From Microbacterium murale (lineage in GTDB: Bacteria > Actinomycetota > Actinomycetes > Actinomycetales > Microbacteriaceae): a DNA stretch of 64,000 nt. Numbering within the stretch: position 1 is the first letter of the stretch; every line of letters begins with the position of its first letter. Shown piece after piece: positions 1 to 9,066 of the stretch. The notes beneath the pieces are model-generated. The model was given only the letters and a program-made list of their open reading frames with translations, was not told the origin of the DNA and did no database searches. The DNA lies in NCBI RefSeq assembly GCF_030815955.1, contig NZ_JAUSXK010000001.1:1-64000 (forward strand). Direction: 5' to 3'. The position numbers were made by a program, and so were the translations under genes.

Positions 1-418
1 ACTTCCAGCCGGCATCGCTGGAGATGCAACAGGTGCCGTCCATCCCGTTGTCGAAGACTGCCGTGAGCCCGGAGTGCGCGAGACCCTCATAGCCGGTTGG
101 TTCGCGGCCCTGACGGATGTGGTCACGAAGCTCGCCCATGTCGTCCGGGAACACCTGCACATGTTCGTGAAGGGAGATGACCGTCTCCTCGCGAAGCAGT
201 CGCTCCGCGCGCTCCTTCTCTGAAGCGCTCAGCGTCAAGCCCTCGTACGCCGGCACTCGTCCGATCTGCTTGGCGTAGCGGAACTGACGATAGTCCTTGC
301 CCGCCTCGAGGTAGTCGTATGCGGTGTATCCGGCGTACCGGTCAGCTTTTTCGAGCACGCGAGCGTTCCTTCGTTCGTTGTTACGGATGAGCCTGTCCGC
401 CTGGCGAAGAGGCGACAT
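1..418 (-). CDS. Putative membrane dipeptidase-like (M19-type) hydrolase, N-terminal part
   Basis: The gene runs off the left edge, so only its first 139 codons are seen. The start ATG at 418 begins MSPLRQADRLIRN. Visible stretches include ISLHEHVQVFPDD (an H-x-H pair that could bind metal) and AVFDNGMDGTCCISSDAGWK. These resemble actinobacterial proteins annotated as membrane dipeptidases of peptidase family M19, but I place this from memory of the family and the catalytic core is outside the window. It is divergent from the oligopeptide ABC ATPase at 528, which fits a role in using imported peptides. The 109-base gap to that gene is richer in A and T than the surroundings and should hold both promoters. 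Another metal-dependent amidohydrolase remains possible. Confidence 0.5.
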   Translation of the reverse strand, partial: MSPLRQADRLIRNNERRNARVLEKADRYAGYTAYDYLEAGKDYRQFRYAKQIGRVPAYEGLTLSASEKERAERLLREETVISLHEHVQVFPDDMGELRDHIRQGREPTGYEGLAHSGLTAVFDNGMDGTCCISSDAGWK

Positions 419-527
419 GATTGAATGTCACGGATTTCGGCGCAGAAGTCAACCTTGTTGAATAATTTCGGCTCAAATGTTTCCTGCTTGAAACAATTCA
501 GGGCAAGTTTGCTGGCATGATGGCTTC

Positions 528-2183
528 ATGGAGATCCCAACCGCAATCGACGACCTCGTCCTCGATGTTCAAGACCTCACCGTCACACTCCCGTCTGCGG
601 GGCATTCGGCACGCGTGGTCGACGGCATCGACATCACGGTTCGGCGCGGAGAAGTGGTCGCCCTCCTGGGCGAGTCCGGGTCGGGTAAATCGATGACAGC
701 GCGGGCGATCATGGGGCTGATCGATGAGGGAGACGTGCGCGCATCGGTGATGAAGCTGAACGAGACGGACCTGACGGCGGTCACGGCGGAGCAGCACCGC
801 AGACTGCGCGGCGCGAAGGTCAGCATGGTCCTCCAGGACGCGTTGTCCGCGCTGAACCCCGTGCTCAGCATCGGCGATCAGATCGTCGATCTGCTCCGCG
901 CGCATCGAACGATGAGTCGACGAGACGCGCTCGAACGCGCCGTCGAGCTACTGACGCTCGTAGGAATCCCGGCGCCTGCGCAACGAGTCCATGACTATTC
1001 GCACCAGTTCTCCGGCGGGCAGCGCCAGCGCATACTGATGGCCATGGCGATCGCCCTGGATCCTGACCTCATCATCGCGGACGAGCCGACCACCGCACTG
1101 GATGTGACGGTTCAAGCACAGATCCTCGAGTTGTTGCTGTCGTTGCGGGACCGTCTCGGAATGGGCATTCTGCTGATCACCCACGACCTCGGCGTCGTCA
1201 TGGAAGTGGCCGACCGTGTCGCCGTCATGCACTCTGGCCGCATCGTCGAGTCCGGCGACGCCGACGAAGTGCTCACCTCGCCGCAGCACCCCTACACTCG
1301 TCAGCTCCTGAACTCCATGCCCAAGGACGTTGCGGCTGCGGCAGCAGACGACTCCGCCCTACCGATTCTGGAAGGCAGTGATCTGAACCGGACGTTCCGC
1401 TCCGGACACGGTCGTCGTGCCCATCGCACCACGGCTGTCGATGACGTCGATCTCAAGCTGCACAGTGGCGAGATCCTCGCCATCGTCGGCGAGTCCGGCA
1501 GCGGCAAGTCCACTCTCGCGAGAATGCTGGTCGGACTCGACTCTCCCGACTCCGGCACGCTCCGATATCGCGAACACGATGTGACACGCGGACGCCTTCG
1601 GGACCGCAAGATCCTTCGACGAGGCGTGCAGATGGTGTTCCAGGATCCGTACACCTCCCTGAACCCTCGAATGACGGTTCAGCAGATCATCGCGGAGCCT
1701 CTGGCTGCGACACGGACGGGCACGGGGGCGACACGGCGGGCACGAGTCACAGAACTGCTGGAGCTGGTCGGGCTCGATCCCGATATGGGATCCCGATTCC
1801 CCCACCAGTTCTCCGGTGGGCAACGTCAGCGGGTAGGGATCGCCCGTGCGCTCGCCCTGGACCCCGATGTGCTGGTGTGCGACGAGCCCGTGTCTGCACT
1901 CGATGTCTCCATCCGCGCGCAGATCATCGATCTGCTCTGCGAGTTGCGAGAGCGACTCGGCATGTCGATCGTGTTCATCGCTCACGATCTGTCACTCGTT
2001 CGCCATATCGCTGACCGGGTGGCCGTGATGTACCTCGGGAACATGGTCGAGATCGGCGATACCGACGAGATCTATCGCAACCCGTCGCATCCATACACTC
2101 GAGCGCTGCTCTCTGCGATCCCCCCGCAATCGCGTTCCGAACGTGGGATGCTGGCACGCCGCACGGAATTCTCACCGGGTTGA
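528..2183 (+). CDS. Fused dual-ATPase subunit of a dipeptide/oligopeptide ABC transporter (DppD-DppF type)
   Basis: This 551-residue protein carries two complete ABC nucleotide-binding domains in tandem. The first half has Walker [12 protein letters not shown], signature FSGGQRQRI and Walker [13 protein letters not shown]; the second half repeats these as [21 protein letters not shown] and [12 protein letters not shown]. Each half ends in the HPYTR-type tail ([16 protein letters not shown]) of the oligopeptide/nickel importer class. It would energise uptake of small peptides at the cytoplasmic face. No permease or binding-protein gene lies beside it here; those partners are probably beyond the left edge past the dipeptidase-like gene, or it may serve a distant transporter. 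A second fused ATPase of the same design sits at 27970. The start ATG at 528 is the first ATG in frame. Confidence 0.9.
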   Translation: MEIPTAIDDLVLDVQDLTVTLPSAGHSARVVDGIDITVRRGEVVALLGESGSGKSMTARAIMGLIDEGDVRASVMKLNETDLTAVTAEQHRRLRGAKVSMVLQDALSALNPVLSIGDQIVDLLRAHRTMSRRDALERAVELLTLVGIPAPAQRVHDYSHQFSGGQRQRILMAMAIALDPDLIIADEPTTALDVTVQAQILELLLSLRDRLGMGILLITHDLGVVMEVADRVAVMHSGRIVESGDADEVLTSPQHPYTRQLLNSMPKDVAAAAADDSALPILEGSDLNRTFRSGHGRRAHRTTAVDDVDLKLHSGEILAIVGESGSGKSTLARMLVGLDSPDSGTLRYREHDVTRGRLRDRKILRRGVQMVFQDPYTSLNPRMTVQQIIAEPLAATRTGTGATRRARVTELLELVGLDPDMGSRFPHQFSGGQRQRVGIARALALDPDVLVCDEPVSALDVSIRAQIIDLLCELRERLGMSIVFIAHDLSLVRHIADRVAVMYLGNMVEIGDTDEIYRNPSHPYTRALLSAIPPQSRSERGMLARRTEFSPG

Positions 2184-2314
2184 TGGGCTGAGGCCCGCGC
2201 AGGACGGCCCGCTGGTCGCCTACTCGATCAGCACCATCGTCTGCGTCGCGATCACGATGCTGAACAAGACAAAGCGGTTCGTTCGTGTGGCCGGTCGTCG
2301 TGATCGATGTGCTG

Positions 2315-2350
2315 GATGGGCGGCGGCGGGGAGCCCTGCCGCCGCCCATC
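2315..2350. terminator. Bidirectional-looking hairpin between the ABC ATPase and tctA
   Basis: A perfect 13-base stem GATGGGCGGCGGC (2315-2327) pairs with GCCGCCGCCCATC (2338-2350) around a 10-base loop. It lies 5 bases past the tctA stop codon and downstream of the convergent ABC ATPase gene, so it can serve both. There is no clear T run on either strand, as is common in high-GC actinobacteria. Confidence 0.75.
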
Positions 2351-2355
2351 GTCGT

Positions 2356-3933
2356 TCACCGATCGCGCAGCTGTTGGGCGATCTCCTCGTCCACCGTGCT
2401 GATCGTGGCGGTGTCGACCTCGGACAGCGCCGCTTCGAATCGCGCCTGACGATGCTTCAGCCAGATGCCCAGCCCGATGATCAGCACCATCGCGGAGTAG
2501 ATCACGATCGACACCGGGCTGTGCACCAGGTACAGCGGGTCGCCCTGACTGATCGCCATCGCCTTGCGCAACTGCTCCTCCGCCATCGGTCCGAGGATCG
2601 CGCCGACCACCATCGGCGATACCGGATAGCCGTGCCTGCGCATGAAGAACCCGATCACGCCGAGCAGAAGCAGCACGCCGATGTCGAAGATCGTGAAGTT
2701 CGCCGCATATGCGCCGAGCCCCGCGAACACCAGGATTCCCGCGTACAGGTACGGCCGCGGAATCTGCAGCACTTTGGCCCACATGCCCACCAGCGGCAGA
2801 TTGAGGATGATCAGCACCACGTTGCCGATGTAGAGACTCGCGATCAACGCCCACACCAGTGCCGGCTGACTGTCGAACAGCAGCGGGCCCGGTCGGATTC
2901 CGTACGTCTGGAATGCCGAGATGATGATCGCCGCGGTCGCAGTCGTCGGAAGTCCCAGTGTCAGCAGCGGCACGAGCACACCGGCCGCCGCCGCGTTGTT
3001 CGCCGCCTCGGGGCCCGCCACACCCTCGATCGCCCCCTTGCCGAACTGCTGACGGTACGGATCCTTCGCGAGCCGCTTCTCGGTCGCGTACGAAAGGAAC
3101 GTCGCGACATCGGCGCCGCCTGCCGGGATCGCTCCGATCGGGAAGCCGATCGCCGTGCCGCGCAACCACGGCTTCCACGACCGCTTCCAGTCGCTCTTCT
3201 TCATCCACGTCCGCCAGCTGCCCGATACCGGGATGATCGGCAGAGCCCCGCTGCGCCGCCTCGAGCCGACGTAGAGCGCCTCACCCACCGCGAACAGACC
3301 GACGGCGACGATCACGACATCGATGCCGTCACCCAGGTTCGGGATGCTGAAGGTGAAGCGCGCCTGTCCGGTCAGGGTGTCTGTGCCGACGAGTCCCAGG
3401 AACAGGCCGATCGACAACGACACGATGCCGCGGATCGGGCTCGCGCCGAGCAGGGCCCCCACCGTGAGGAACGCGACGATCATCAGCGCGAAGTAGTCCG
3501 CGGGGCCGAGCGTCACGGCGAAGTCGGCGATGAACGGCGCGAACAGCGTGAGCAGGGCCGTCGCGATCGTTCCGGCGATGAACGAGCCGATCGCCGCAGT
3601 CGCCAGGGCCGCCGTGGCGCGGCCCATCCTGGCCATCTTGTTGCCCTCGAGCGCCGTGACGATGGATGCCGACTCCCCTGGCGTGTTCAACAGGATCGAC
3701 GTCGTCGATCCGCCGTACATGCCGCCGTAGTAGATGCCGGCGAACATGATGATCGCACTGGTGACGTCCAGCGTGTAGGTCAGCGGCAGCAGCAGTGCCA
3801 CCGTCATCGCCGGGCCGATACCCGGCAGAACGCCGACAGCGGTGCCGAGCAGCACACCGACGAACGCGAACAACAGGTACTGCGGCTGCAGCGCTGTCGC
3901 GAAGCCGTCCATGAGCAGTTGCAGGCTATCCAC
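2356..3933 (-). CDS. tctA: Tripartite tricarboxylate transporter large membrane subunit TctA
   Basis: At 525 residues this is the expected size for the large permease subunit of TctABC secondary transporters, which take up citrate or related tri- and dicarboxylates with help from a binding protein. Family-typical glycine-rich motifs are visible: [10 protein letters not shown] near residue 37, [20 protein letters not shown] near residue 70, and a matching [18 protein letters not shown] in the second half, reflecting the internal duplication. Many hydrophobic segments (about eleven or twelve) fill the protein. It overlaps the end of tctB by 8 bases and is the last gene of tctC-tctB-tctA. The true substrate cannot be read from sequence. 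Confidence 0.93.
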   Translation of the reverse strand: MDSLQLLMDGFATALQPQYLLFAFVGVLLGTAVGVLPGIGPAMTVALLLPLTYTLDVTSAIIMFAGIYYGGMYGGSTTSILLNTPGESASIVTALEGNKMARMGRATAALATAAIGSFIAGTIATALLTLFAPFIADFAVTLGPADYFALMIVAFLTVGALLGASPIRGIVSLSIGLFLGLVGTDTLTGQARFTFSIPNLGDGIDVVIVAVGLFAVGEALYVGSRRRSGALPIIPVSGSWRTWMKKSDWKRSWKPWLRGTAIGFPIGAIPAGGADVATFLSYATEKRLAKDPYRQQFGKGAIEGVAGPEAANNAAAAGVLVPLLTLGLPTTATAAIIISAFQTYGIRPGPLLFDSQPALVWALIASLYIGNVVLIILNLPLVGMWAKVLQIPRPYLYAGILVFAGLGAYAANFTIFDIGVLLLLGVIGFFMRRHGYPVSPMVVGAILGPMAEEQLRKAMAISQGDPLYLVHSPVSIVIYSAMVLIIGLGIWLKHRQARFEAALSEVDTATISTVDEEIAQQLRDR

Positions 3934-4489
3934 CGAACGCCCCCGACATTCCCATCAGGCCCGGGAGTATCGTGCCGAACGGCGGCAGGGAGAGACCGAG
4001 CAGATTACCGAACAGCAACTGTGTGAACACGCCCAGCCCCAGTCCCAGCAGGAGTGCCTTCCACCAACTCGATGCACCCAACGCCAGCGATGCGCCGGTG
4101 AAGAGCACGACCACGGCGGCCGGCCAGCCGGCGAGCGGAATCACGATCATGAGCGAGGCGAACGCGAGCGCCAGGAATATCACGGTCTTCCAGGACGTGC
4201 GCGCCTCGGTGTCGACGTCCTCGCCCTCGTCCGGCGCTCCGACGTCGCCCCGCAGCACTGCGACGAATGCGCCGAGGGATGACAGCAGCATCAACCCCGT
4301 CACCGCATACGGCACCACACGCGCACCGAGCACGTTCGAGGATCCGACCGGCTCACGGATGAAGCCCGTCATCACCAGCGCGACACCCGCGAACAGGACG
4401 ATCACGCCGACGAAGACGAGCTCCCCCAGCCTGCGAGATCGGGGAGCGCCGGCAACCGCCGACGCCCCCGTCGTGATCTGGTCCGTCAT
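3926..4489 (-). CDS. tctB: Tripartite tricarboxylate transporter small membrane subunit TctB
   Basis: This 187-residue protein has four to five hydrophobic segments, including [20 protein letters not shown] near the N-terminus and two long ones near the C-terminus, separated by an acidic cytoplasmic loop ([15 protein letters not shown]). Size, hydropathy and position between tctC and tctA identify it as the small permease subunit; TctB proteins have little sequence conservation. It overlaps tctC by 4 bases (ATGA) and tctA by 8 bases, which suggests translational coupling within one operon. Confidence 0.85.
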   Translation of the reverse strand: MTDQITTGASAVAGAPRSRRLGELVFVGVIVLFAGVALVMTGFIREPVGSSNVLGARVVPYAVTGLMLLSSLGAFVAVLRGDVGAPDEGEDVDTEARTSWKTVIFLALAFASLMIVIPLAGWPAAVVVLFTGASLALGASSWWKALLLGLGLGVFTQLLFGNLLGLSLPPFGTILPGLMGMSGAFGG

Positions 4490-5511
4490 TCGACGAGACC
4501 GATCGTCTTGAGTGTCTCCTTCGTCGTGGAGATGTCGCCTTCCAGGAACGTGGAGAACTCATCGCCCACGAGGAACGCATCGGTCCAGCCGTTCGTGTCC
4601 AGGATGTCCGCCCACGCCGCGCTGTCGTGCACAGACGTCACGAGTTCCTCCAGCGCCTTCTTCTCATCGTCCGAGATGTCGCCGGGGGCGATGAGCCCCC
4701 TCCAGTTGGTGACGACGAGGTCGACGCCCTCATCAGTGAGTGTGGGCACGTCCGGCAGAAGCAGCGCCGGTTCGCCGGACGATACCGCCAGCGCCTTCAG
4801 ATCCCCGGCCTCCACCTGCTGCGAGAACTCCCCCACCCCGGAGATACCGGCCTGCACCTGGCCGCCGAGCAGCATGGTGAGAGCCTCGCCGCCGCCGGAG
4901 TTGGCGATGTAGTTGAGCGTGCCAGGCACGTCCGCAGCATCCACACCGGCATCCGTGAGCAGCAGCGCCGCAAGGATGTGGTCGATGCCGCCGGCGGATC
5001 CGCCGGTGACGGCCATGCCCGCGCCCTTGTCGACCCAGGCATCGATGAAGTCCTCCAACGTGTCGTAGGGGCTGTCCTTCGGCACGACGATCACAAGCGG
5101 CTCCTCCGTCAGCTTCGCGATCGGAGTCATGTCCTCGATCCGCACGTCGGATGCGTTGGTCTCGACGGCACCGACCATGACGCTGCCGGTGATCATGAGG
5201 GTGTTCGGGTTTCCTTCAGTGGCGAGTGAGGCGAGACCGACGGTGCCGCCCGCCCCGCCGATGTTCGACACCGGCGCGGATGAGACCAGAGCTTCATCGC
5301 TGAGTGCCTGCCCGAATGCGCGCGCGGTCTGGTCCCACCCGCCGCCGGGGTCGGCCGGCGCGATGACCGCGACGCTGTCGATGCTCGTGCCACCCCCATC
5401 GCCGCTGTCTCCGCCGCCGGTGGCCGGCGTTGCGCTGCATGCAGCAAGGCTCAGTGCGACGACGCCGAACACCGCGCCGAGCGCGAGTCGGGTGCGAGTG
5501 TGCTGTGTCAT
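4486..5511 (-). CDS. tctC: Tripartite tricarboxylate transporter substrate-binding lipoprotein TctC
   Basis: The 341-residue protein starts with a lipoprotein signal peptide ending in SLAAC, with the lipidated cysteine at residue 25, followed by a low-complexity Gly/Ser/Asp linker. The mature part shows the TctC/Bug family pattern: IAPADPGGGWDQTARAFG near the N-terminus, NIGGAGGTVGLASLA, and a TGGSAGGIDH loop. It should sit outside the membrane and deliver a carboxylate to TctAB. It is the first gene of the operon, with an RBS-like GAGGAG before ATG 5511. A TAGGCT box (5566-5571, minus strand) is the best -10 candidate, with a palindrome upstream of it. Confidence 0.92.
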   Translation of the reverse strand: MTQHTRTRLALGAVFGVVALSLAACSATPATGGGDSGDGGGTSIDSVAVIAPADPGGGWDQTARAFGQALSDEALVSSAPVSNIGGAGGTVGLASLATEGNPNTLMITGSVMVGAVETNASDVRIEDMTPIAKLTEEPLVIVVPKDSPYDTLEDFIDAWVDKGAGMAVTGGSAGGIDHILAALLLTDAGVDAADVPGTLNYIANSGGGEALTMLLGGQVQAGISGVGEFSQQVEAGDLKALAVSSGEPALLLPDVPTLTDEGVDLVVTNWRGLIAPGDISDDEKKALEELVTSVHDSAAWADILDTNGWTDAFLVGDEFSTFLEGDISTTKETLKTIGLVE

Positions 5512-5603
5512 GAACTCCTCCTCGAGTCCTTCTGCCCGACGCCGATGCCGGGAGCAGGTGACGCGAGCCTAGAACCGGGGAAGGCGCCGACTCGGTTTGT
5601 GTT

Positions 5604-5620
5604 CAGAACGAAGAGTTCTG
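5604..5620. promoter_or_regulatory. Palindrome between tctC and the histidine kinase: candidate response-regulator site
   Basis: CAGAAC, a 5-base spacer and GTTCTG form a 6+6 dyad in the 158-base divergent region. Measured from the TAGGCT -10 candidate of the tct operon (5566-5571), its centre falls near -53, a usual place for an activator. Binding by the neighbouring CitB-type regulator is inference. Confidence 0.45.
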
Positions 5621-5669
5621 GTCATTTCGTAACCTCCGCCGGATCCTTCTCCTCGCCTAGCATGGGACG

Positions 5670-7265
5670 GTGGTGAAGGCGATGACGCTCCGCACGCAGC
5701 TCGTGCTGCTGCAGGTCGTCATCGTGCTCGCAATCGTCCTGACGGCCGGACTCGCCGCCATGTTGATGCAGGAGCGGCAGATCCGCGAGGCGTCGCAGGA
5801 GCGCATGGTGGCGGTGGCGCAGTCCGTCGCGCAGCTGCCCACGATCGTCGAGGCGTACGGCTCTCCTGACCCCTCCTCGGTGATCCAGCCGATCGCCGAA
5901 CTCATCCGCGACTCGTCCAATGTGGCGTACGTGGTGGTCACGGACGATCAGGGCATCCGCTTCTCGCATCCGAATCCCGATCGCATCGGAGAGCCGGTCT
6001 CCACCGATCCCAGCGTCGCGCTCTCCGGCGAGACCTACGTCGGAACCCAGACCGGCACACTCGGTGAATCGTGGCGGGTGAAGGTGCCGGTCTTCGACGC
6101 AGACGGCGATGTGATCGGTCAGGTGTCCGTCGGCATCCTCGAGTCCGCCCTGCGGGAGGACTTCATGGGCGATATCGCTGGATTCCTGCTCGCCCTCGGC
6201 GTCGCCACCGTGATCGGCGTGATCGCGGCCACCGGGGTCGCCAGGATGGTCCGCCGTCGCATCTACGGACTCGAGCCGGATGACATCCGTGGCCTGCTGG
6301 AGACGAGAGAGGCCACTCTGCACGGCATCCGCGAAGGCATGCTCGCGTTGGACGAGCAGGGCGTGGTGTCGCTCTGCAACGATGCCGCAGCACGGCTGCT
6401 GGGGATGAGCGGCCCCGCAGACGCCGTGGGACGCCCGGCATCGGAGCTGCTGGACGGCCTTGCCGACCTCATCACCGAGACGGAGGTCGACGACGATGCT
6501 GCGCCGCAGCGACTCGTCCTTTCCGGAGAGCGAGTGCTGGTCGCGAGAGCTGCACCCGTGCGTGTGCAGGAACGGCGTGTGGGCACCGTGCTCACCCTGA
6601 TGGACCGCACAGAGCTCGACCGTGCGCTGCGCGAGCTGGCGGGCGCTCAGAGCCTTGCAGAGGGACTGCGCGCCCAGCAGCACGAGTTCTCCAACACGCT
6701 GCACACGATCGGCGGACTCATCGAGCTCGGCGAGTTCGATGCAGCACGGCGAGTGGTCGATCGTGCCGGTGACGGCGGGGCGCTCAGCAGGCTGGACGCA
6801 CCCGACGGCGTGCAGGACATCGAGTTGGCCGCGATCCTGCTGGCCAAGCGCGCCCGCGCACGTGAGCTGGGCGTGAATCTCACGATTTCGGATGACAGCC
6901 TCTTTCCTGCACGGTCGGGTGACGGCGATCTGGGCACGGTGGTCGCGAATCTGCTCGACAACGCGCTGGATGCCGCTGGTCACGGCGGTCACGTGGTCAT
7001 CTCGATCGAGCAGGCGGGCGACAGCGGCATCTGCATCCGCGTCGAAGACGACGGCCCCGGTGTGCCGATGGAGCGTCGCGGCGACGTCTTCCGCCTCGGC
7101 TACTCGACCAAGACCGATGACCGGCAGCGGGGCTACGGCCTGACCCTCGTCGCCCGCGTCGTGGATCGACTCGGCGGTTCCGTCGAGCTCTCGCCCGCCG
7201 CCAGCGGCGGTGCACGCTTCACTGTGCGGATCCCCGCGGCCGCACTCGCGGACGCTGACGCGTGA
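5670..7265 (+). CDS. CitA/DcuS-type sensor histidine kinase
   Basis: The 531-residue protein has a membrane segment near residues 10-33, an extracytoplasmic sensor domain to about residue 170, a second membrane segment (LLALGVATVIGVIAATGVA), a cytoplasmic PAS-like region, and a kinase core. The phosphorylated histidine is expected at His338 in AQQHEFSNTLHTIGGL, the form used by carboxylate sensors. The ATPase domain shows NLLDNALDA, EDDGPGVP and GYGLTLV. It is probably the sensor for the substrate of the divergent tctCBA transporter. The start is GTG 5670, with GTG 5673 and ATG 5682 as alternatives. Its last codons overlap the regulator gene by 4 bases. Confidence 0.9.
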   Translation: MVKAMTLRTQLVLLQVVIVLAIVLTAGLAAMLMQERQIREASQERMVAVAQSVAQLPTIVEAYGSPDPSSVIQPIAELIRDSSNVAYVVVTDDQGIRFSHPNPDRIGEPVSTDPSVALSGETYVGTQTGTLGESWRVKVPVFDADGDVIGQVSVGILESALREDFMGDIAGFLLALGVATVIGVIAATGVARMVRRRIYGLEPDDIRGLLETREATLHGIREGMLALDEQGVVSLCNDAAARLLGMSGPADAVGRPASELLDGLADLITETEVDDDAAPQRLVLSGERVLVARAAPVRVQERRVGTVLTLMDRTELDRALRELAGAQSLAEGLRAQQHEFSNTLHTIGGLIELGEFDAARRVVDRAGDGGALSRLDAPDGVQDIELAAILLAKRARARELGVNLTISDDSLFPARSGDGDLGTVVANLLDNALDAAGHGGHVVISIEQAGDSGICIRVEDDGPGVPMERRGDVFRLGYSTKTDDRQRGYGLTLVARVVDRLGGSVELSPAASGGARFTVRIPAAALADADA

Positions 7266-7945
7266 CCCGCTTGCGCACCTTGATCGTCGAGGACGACTTC
7301 GCCGTGGCTCACGTCACTCGAGGCTTCGTCGAGCGGCATCCGCACTACGAGGTCGTCGGCGTCGCACCGACGGGAGCGGATGCACTGCGCGCCTTGGAGG
7401 AGCTCGACCCGGATGTCATGCTGCTGGACGTGTATCTGCCCGATATGTCGGGGATCACTGTGCTTCGGCGCGCACGTGCTGCCGGCGCGCACGTCGAGGT
7501 CGTCGCCGTCACCGCCGCGCGAGATCTGGAGACCGTGCGCCGTGCCCGCGCCCACGGCGTGCACCACTACGTCGTCAAACCCTTTCCCATGCGGACGCTT
7601 CATGAGCGACTGGACGATGTATGGCGCGTGCTGGCACGTGACGCCGAGTTCACGTCGACCGGACAACTCGATCAGGCGAGCGTCGATGCGCTCATGCGAC
7701 GCGATGCGATAGCCATGGCCGGGCAGCGCAAGGGAGTCTCGCGCGTCACGCTGCAGCGTGTCGTGCAGACCATGCAGGATGATCGGGAACCGTTGTCCGC
7801 CAGCGAAGTCGCCGAACAGCTCGGGATGTCGCGAGTCAGCGCACGACGTTATCTCGAGCGCCTCGTCGAATCCGGACTTGCCGTGTGCTCTCCGACATAT
7901 GGCGGAGTCGGCCGTCCGGAACTGCGGTACGAGCTGCGCGGGTGA
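7262..7945 (+). CDS. CitB/DcuR-type response regulator
   Basis: The 227-residue protein has an N-terminal receiver domain with the acidic pocket VEDD, the phospho-acceptor Asp56 in LLDVYLPDMSG and the conserved lysine in HYVVKPF. The C-terminal third carries a helix-turn-helix (SASEVAEQLGMSRVSARRYLERLVESG) followed by GRPELRYEL, typical of CitB-family regulators of carboxylate uptake. It starts at GTG 7262, overlapping the kinase stop, so the two are translated together. It probably activates tctCBA, perhaps through the palindrome at 5604-5620. Confidence 0.9.
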   Translation: MTRLRTLIVEDDFAVAHVTRGFVERHPHYEVVGVAPTGADALRALEELDPDVMLLDVYLPDMSGITVLRRARAAGAHVEVVAVTAARDLETVRRARAHGVHHYVVKPFPMRTLHERLDDVWRVLARDAEFTSTGQLDQASVDALMRRDAIAMAGQRKGVSRVTLQRVVQTMQDDREPLSASEVAEQLGMSRVSARRYLERLVESGLAVCSPTYGGVGRPELRYELRG

Positions 7946-7949
7946 GCAC

Positions 7950-7969
7950 GCTGCCGCTCGCCAGGCAGC
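7950..7969. terminator. Weak hairpin between convergent genes
   Basis: GCTGCC (7950-7955) and GGCAGC (7964-7969) form a 6-base stem around an 8-base loop in the 27 bases between the response regulator and the convergent SDR gene. No T run follows, so the assignment rests on position only. Confidence 0.35.
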
Positions 7970-7972
7970 ACC

Positions 7973-8662
7973 CTACTGGCCGGGCTGAACCGACAGATCG
8001 ACGATCTGCGCATCCCTCGGCAGATCAAGAGCGGTCAGGATGGTCGTCGCCACGGAGTCGGGATCGATGAAGAGTTCAGGATCGTAGTCGCGTCCCTCCT
8101 GCTGATGCACGCGCGCCTGCATCGGTGTGGATGTGCGCCCAGGGAAGATCGACGTCACCCGCACACCGTTCTCCGCTTCCTCGGCGCGAAGCGCGTCAGC
8201 GAGGGCCTTGAGTCCGTGTTTCGACGCGGCGTATGCGGACCAGTTCGCGTGCGCGCGCAGACCGGCACCGGAATTCACGAACATCACCTGGCCGTGCGAC
8301 ACCCGCAATACGGGAAGGAGCAGTCGAGTCAATTCCGCCGGCGCGATGAGGTTGACGGCCAACTGCCGTTCCCACAGCGTCGGCGAGAGGTCAGCGACGC
8401 TGCCCAGATCCACGACGCCGGCGACGTGCACCAGCGAATCGATGCGCTCCGGCAGGTTCTGCTTCGAAAGGGCCCACGACAAGCGCCCCGGCTGCGCGAG
8501 ATCGCCGACAAGGGTCGACGCGCCGGGGAACTCGGCTGCGATCTCGCGCGCACGCCCGGCATCCCTGGCGAAGAGCACGAGCTCGTCGCCCCGATCCAGC
8601 AGTCGACGTGCGACCGCTGCACCGATACCCGATCCGGCACCGGTTATCAGATGCACTGTCAT
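7973..8662 (-). CDS. Short-chain dehydrogenase/reductase (SDR) family protein
   Basis: The 229-residue protein has the classical SDR cofactor motif TGAGSGIGAAVARRLL at its N-terminus, an HVAGVVDLG stretch matching the NNAG region, a serine in VNSGAGL and the catalytic YAASKHG (YxxxK). It should use NAD(P)H to oxidise or reduce a small carbonyl or alcohol substrate in the cytoplasm. The substrate cannot be named from sequence. It lies 17 bases downstream of rsfS on the same strand and may be co-transcribed with it. Confidence 0.85.
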   Translation of the reverse strand: MTVHLITGAGSGIGAAVARRLLDRGDELVLFARDAGRAREIAAEFPGASTLVGDLAQPGRLSWALSKQNLPERIDSLVHVAGVVDLGSVADLSPTLWERQLAVNLIAPAELTRLLLPVLRVSHGQVMFVNSGAGLRAHANWSAYAASKHGLKALADALRAEEAENGVRVTSIFPGRTSTPMQARVHQQEGRDYDPELFIDPDSVATTILTALDLPRDAQIVDLSVQPGQ

Positions 8663-8679
8663 CTCGGGGCACCGTCGTT

Positions 8680-9066
8680 TCAGAAACTGTCGGTCGTGGC
8701 GGTCTCGGCGACGTCGATCGGTACGACCGGGCAGTCCTTCCAGAGCCGTTCGAGACCGTAATAGACCCGCTCTTCCGAGTGGAACACGTGCACGATGAGG
8801 TCTCCGAAGTCCAGCAGCACCCAGCGTGCTTCCTGGCGCCCTTCGCGGCGCACACGCTTATGCCCCGATTCGATGAGCTTGTCTTCGATCTCATCGGCGA
8901 TGGCGGCGACGTTGCGCTCGCTGTTACCGGTGACGATCAGGAAGATGTCGACAAGCGGCAGCGGCTCCGACACGTTCAGCGCGACGAGATCCTCCCCGCC
9001 CTTGGACACGGCGGCGGATGCTGCGAGCTGCAGCATCTCTTCGGCATTTTCAGGTGATTGCATCAA
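8680..9066 (-). CDS. rsfS: Ribosomal silencing factor RsfS
   Basis: This 128-residue protein belongs to the RsfS/Iojap family, which binds ribosomal protein L14 on the 50S subunit and blocks joining with 30S when nutrients are short. Family features include DIFLIVTGNSERNVAAIADEI in the middle and the C-terminal segments RWVLLDFGDLIVHVF and ERVYYGLERLW. Its place beside nadD is the classic arrangement. It overlaps the upstream acidic protein gene by 4 bases. Confidence 0.95.
   Translation of the reverse strand: MMQSPENAEEMLQLAASAAVSKGGEDLVALNVSEPLPLVDIFLIVTGNSERNVAAIADEIEDKLIESGHKRVRREGRQEARWVLLDFGDLIVHVFHSEERVYYGLERLWKDCPVVPIDVAETATTDSF

Noticed and set aside
2220..2290. A hydrophobic minus-strand reading (RFVLFSIVIATQTMVLIE then stop) between tctA and the ABC ATPase
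   Set aside because: It looks like a membrane helix at a protein end, but there is no start codon or ribosome site, and the tctA stop and terminator lie just upstream. I treat it as chance, or too short to call a remnant.
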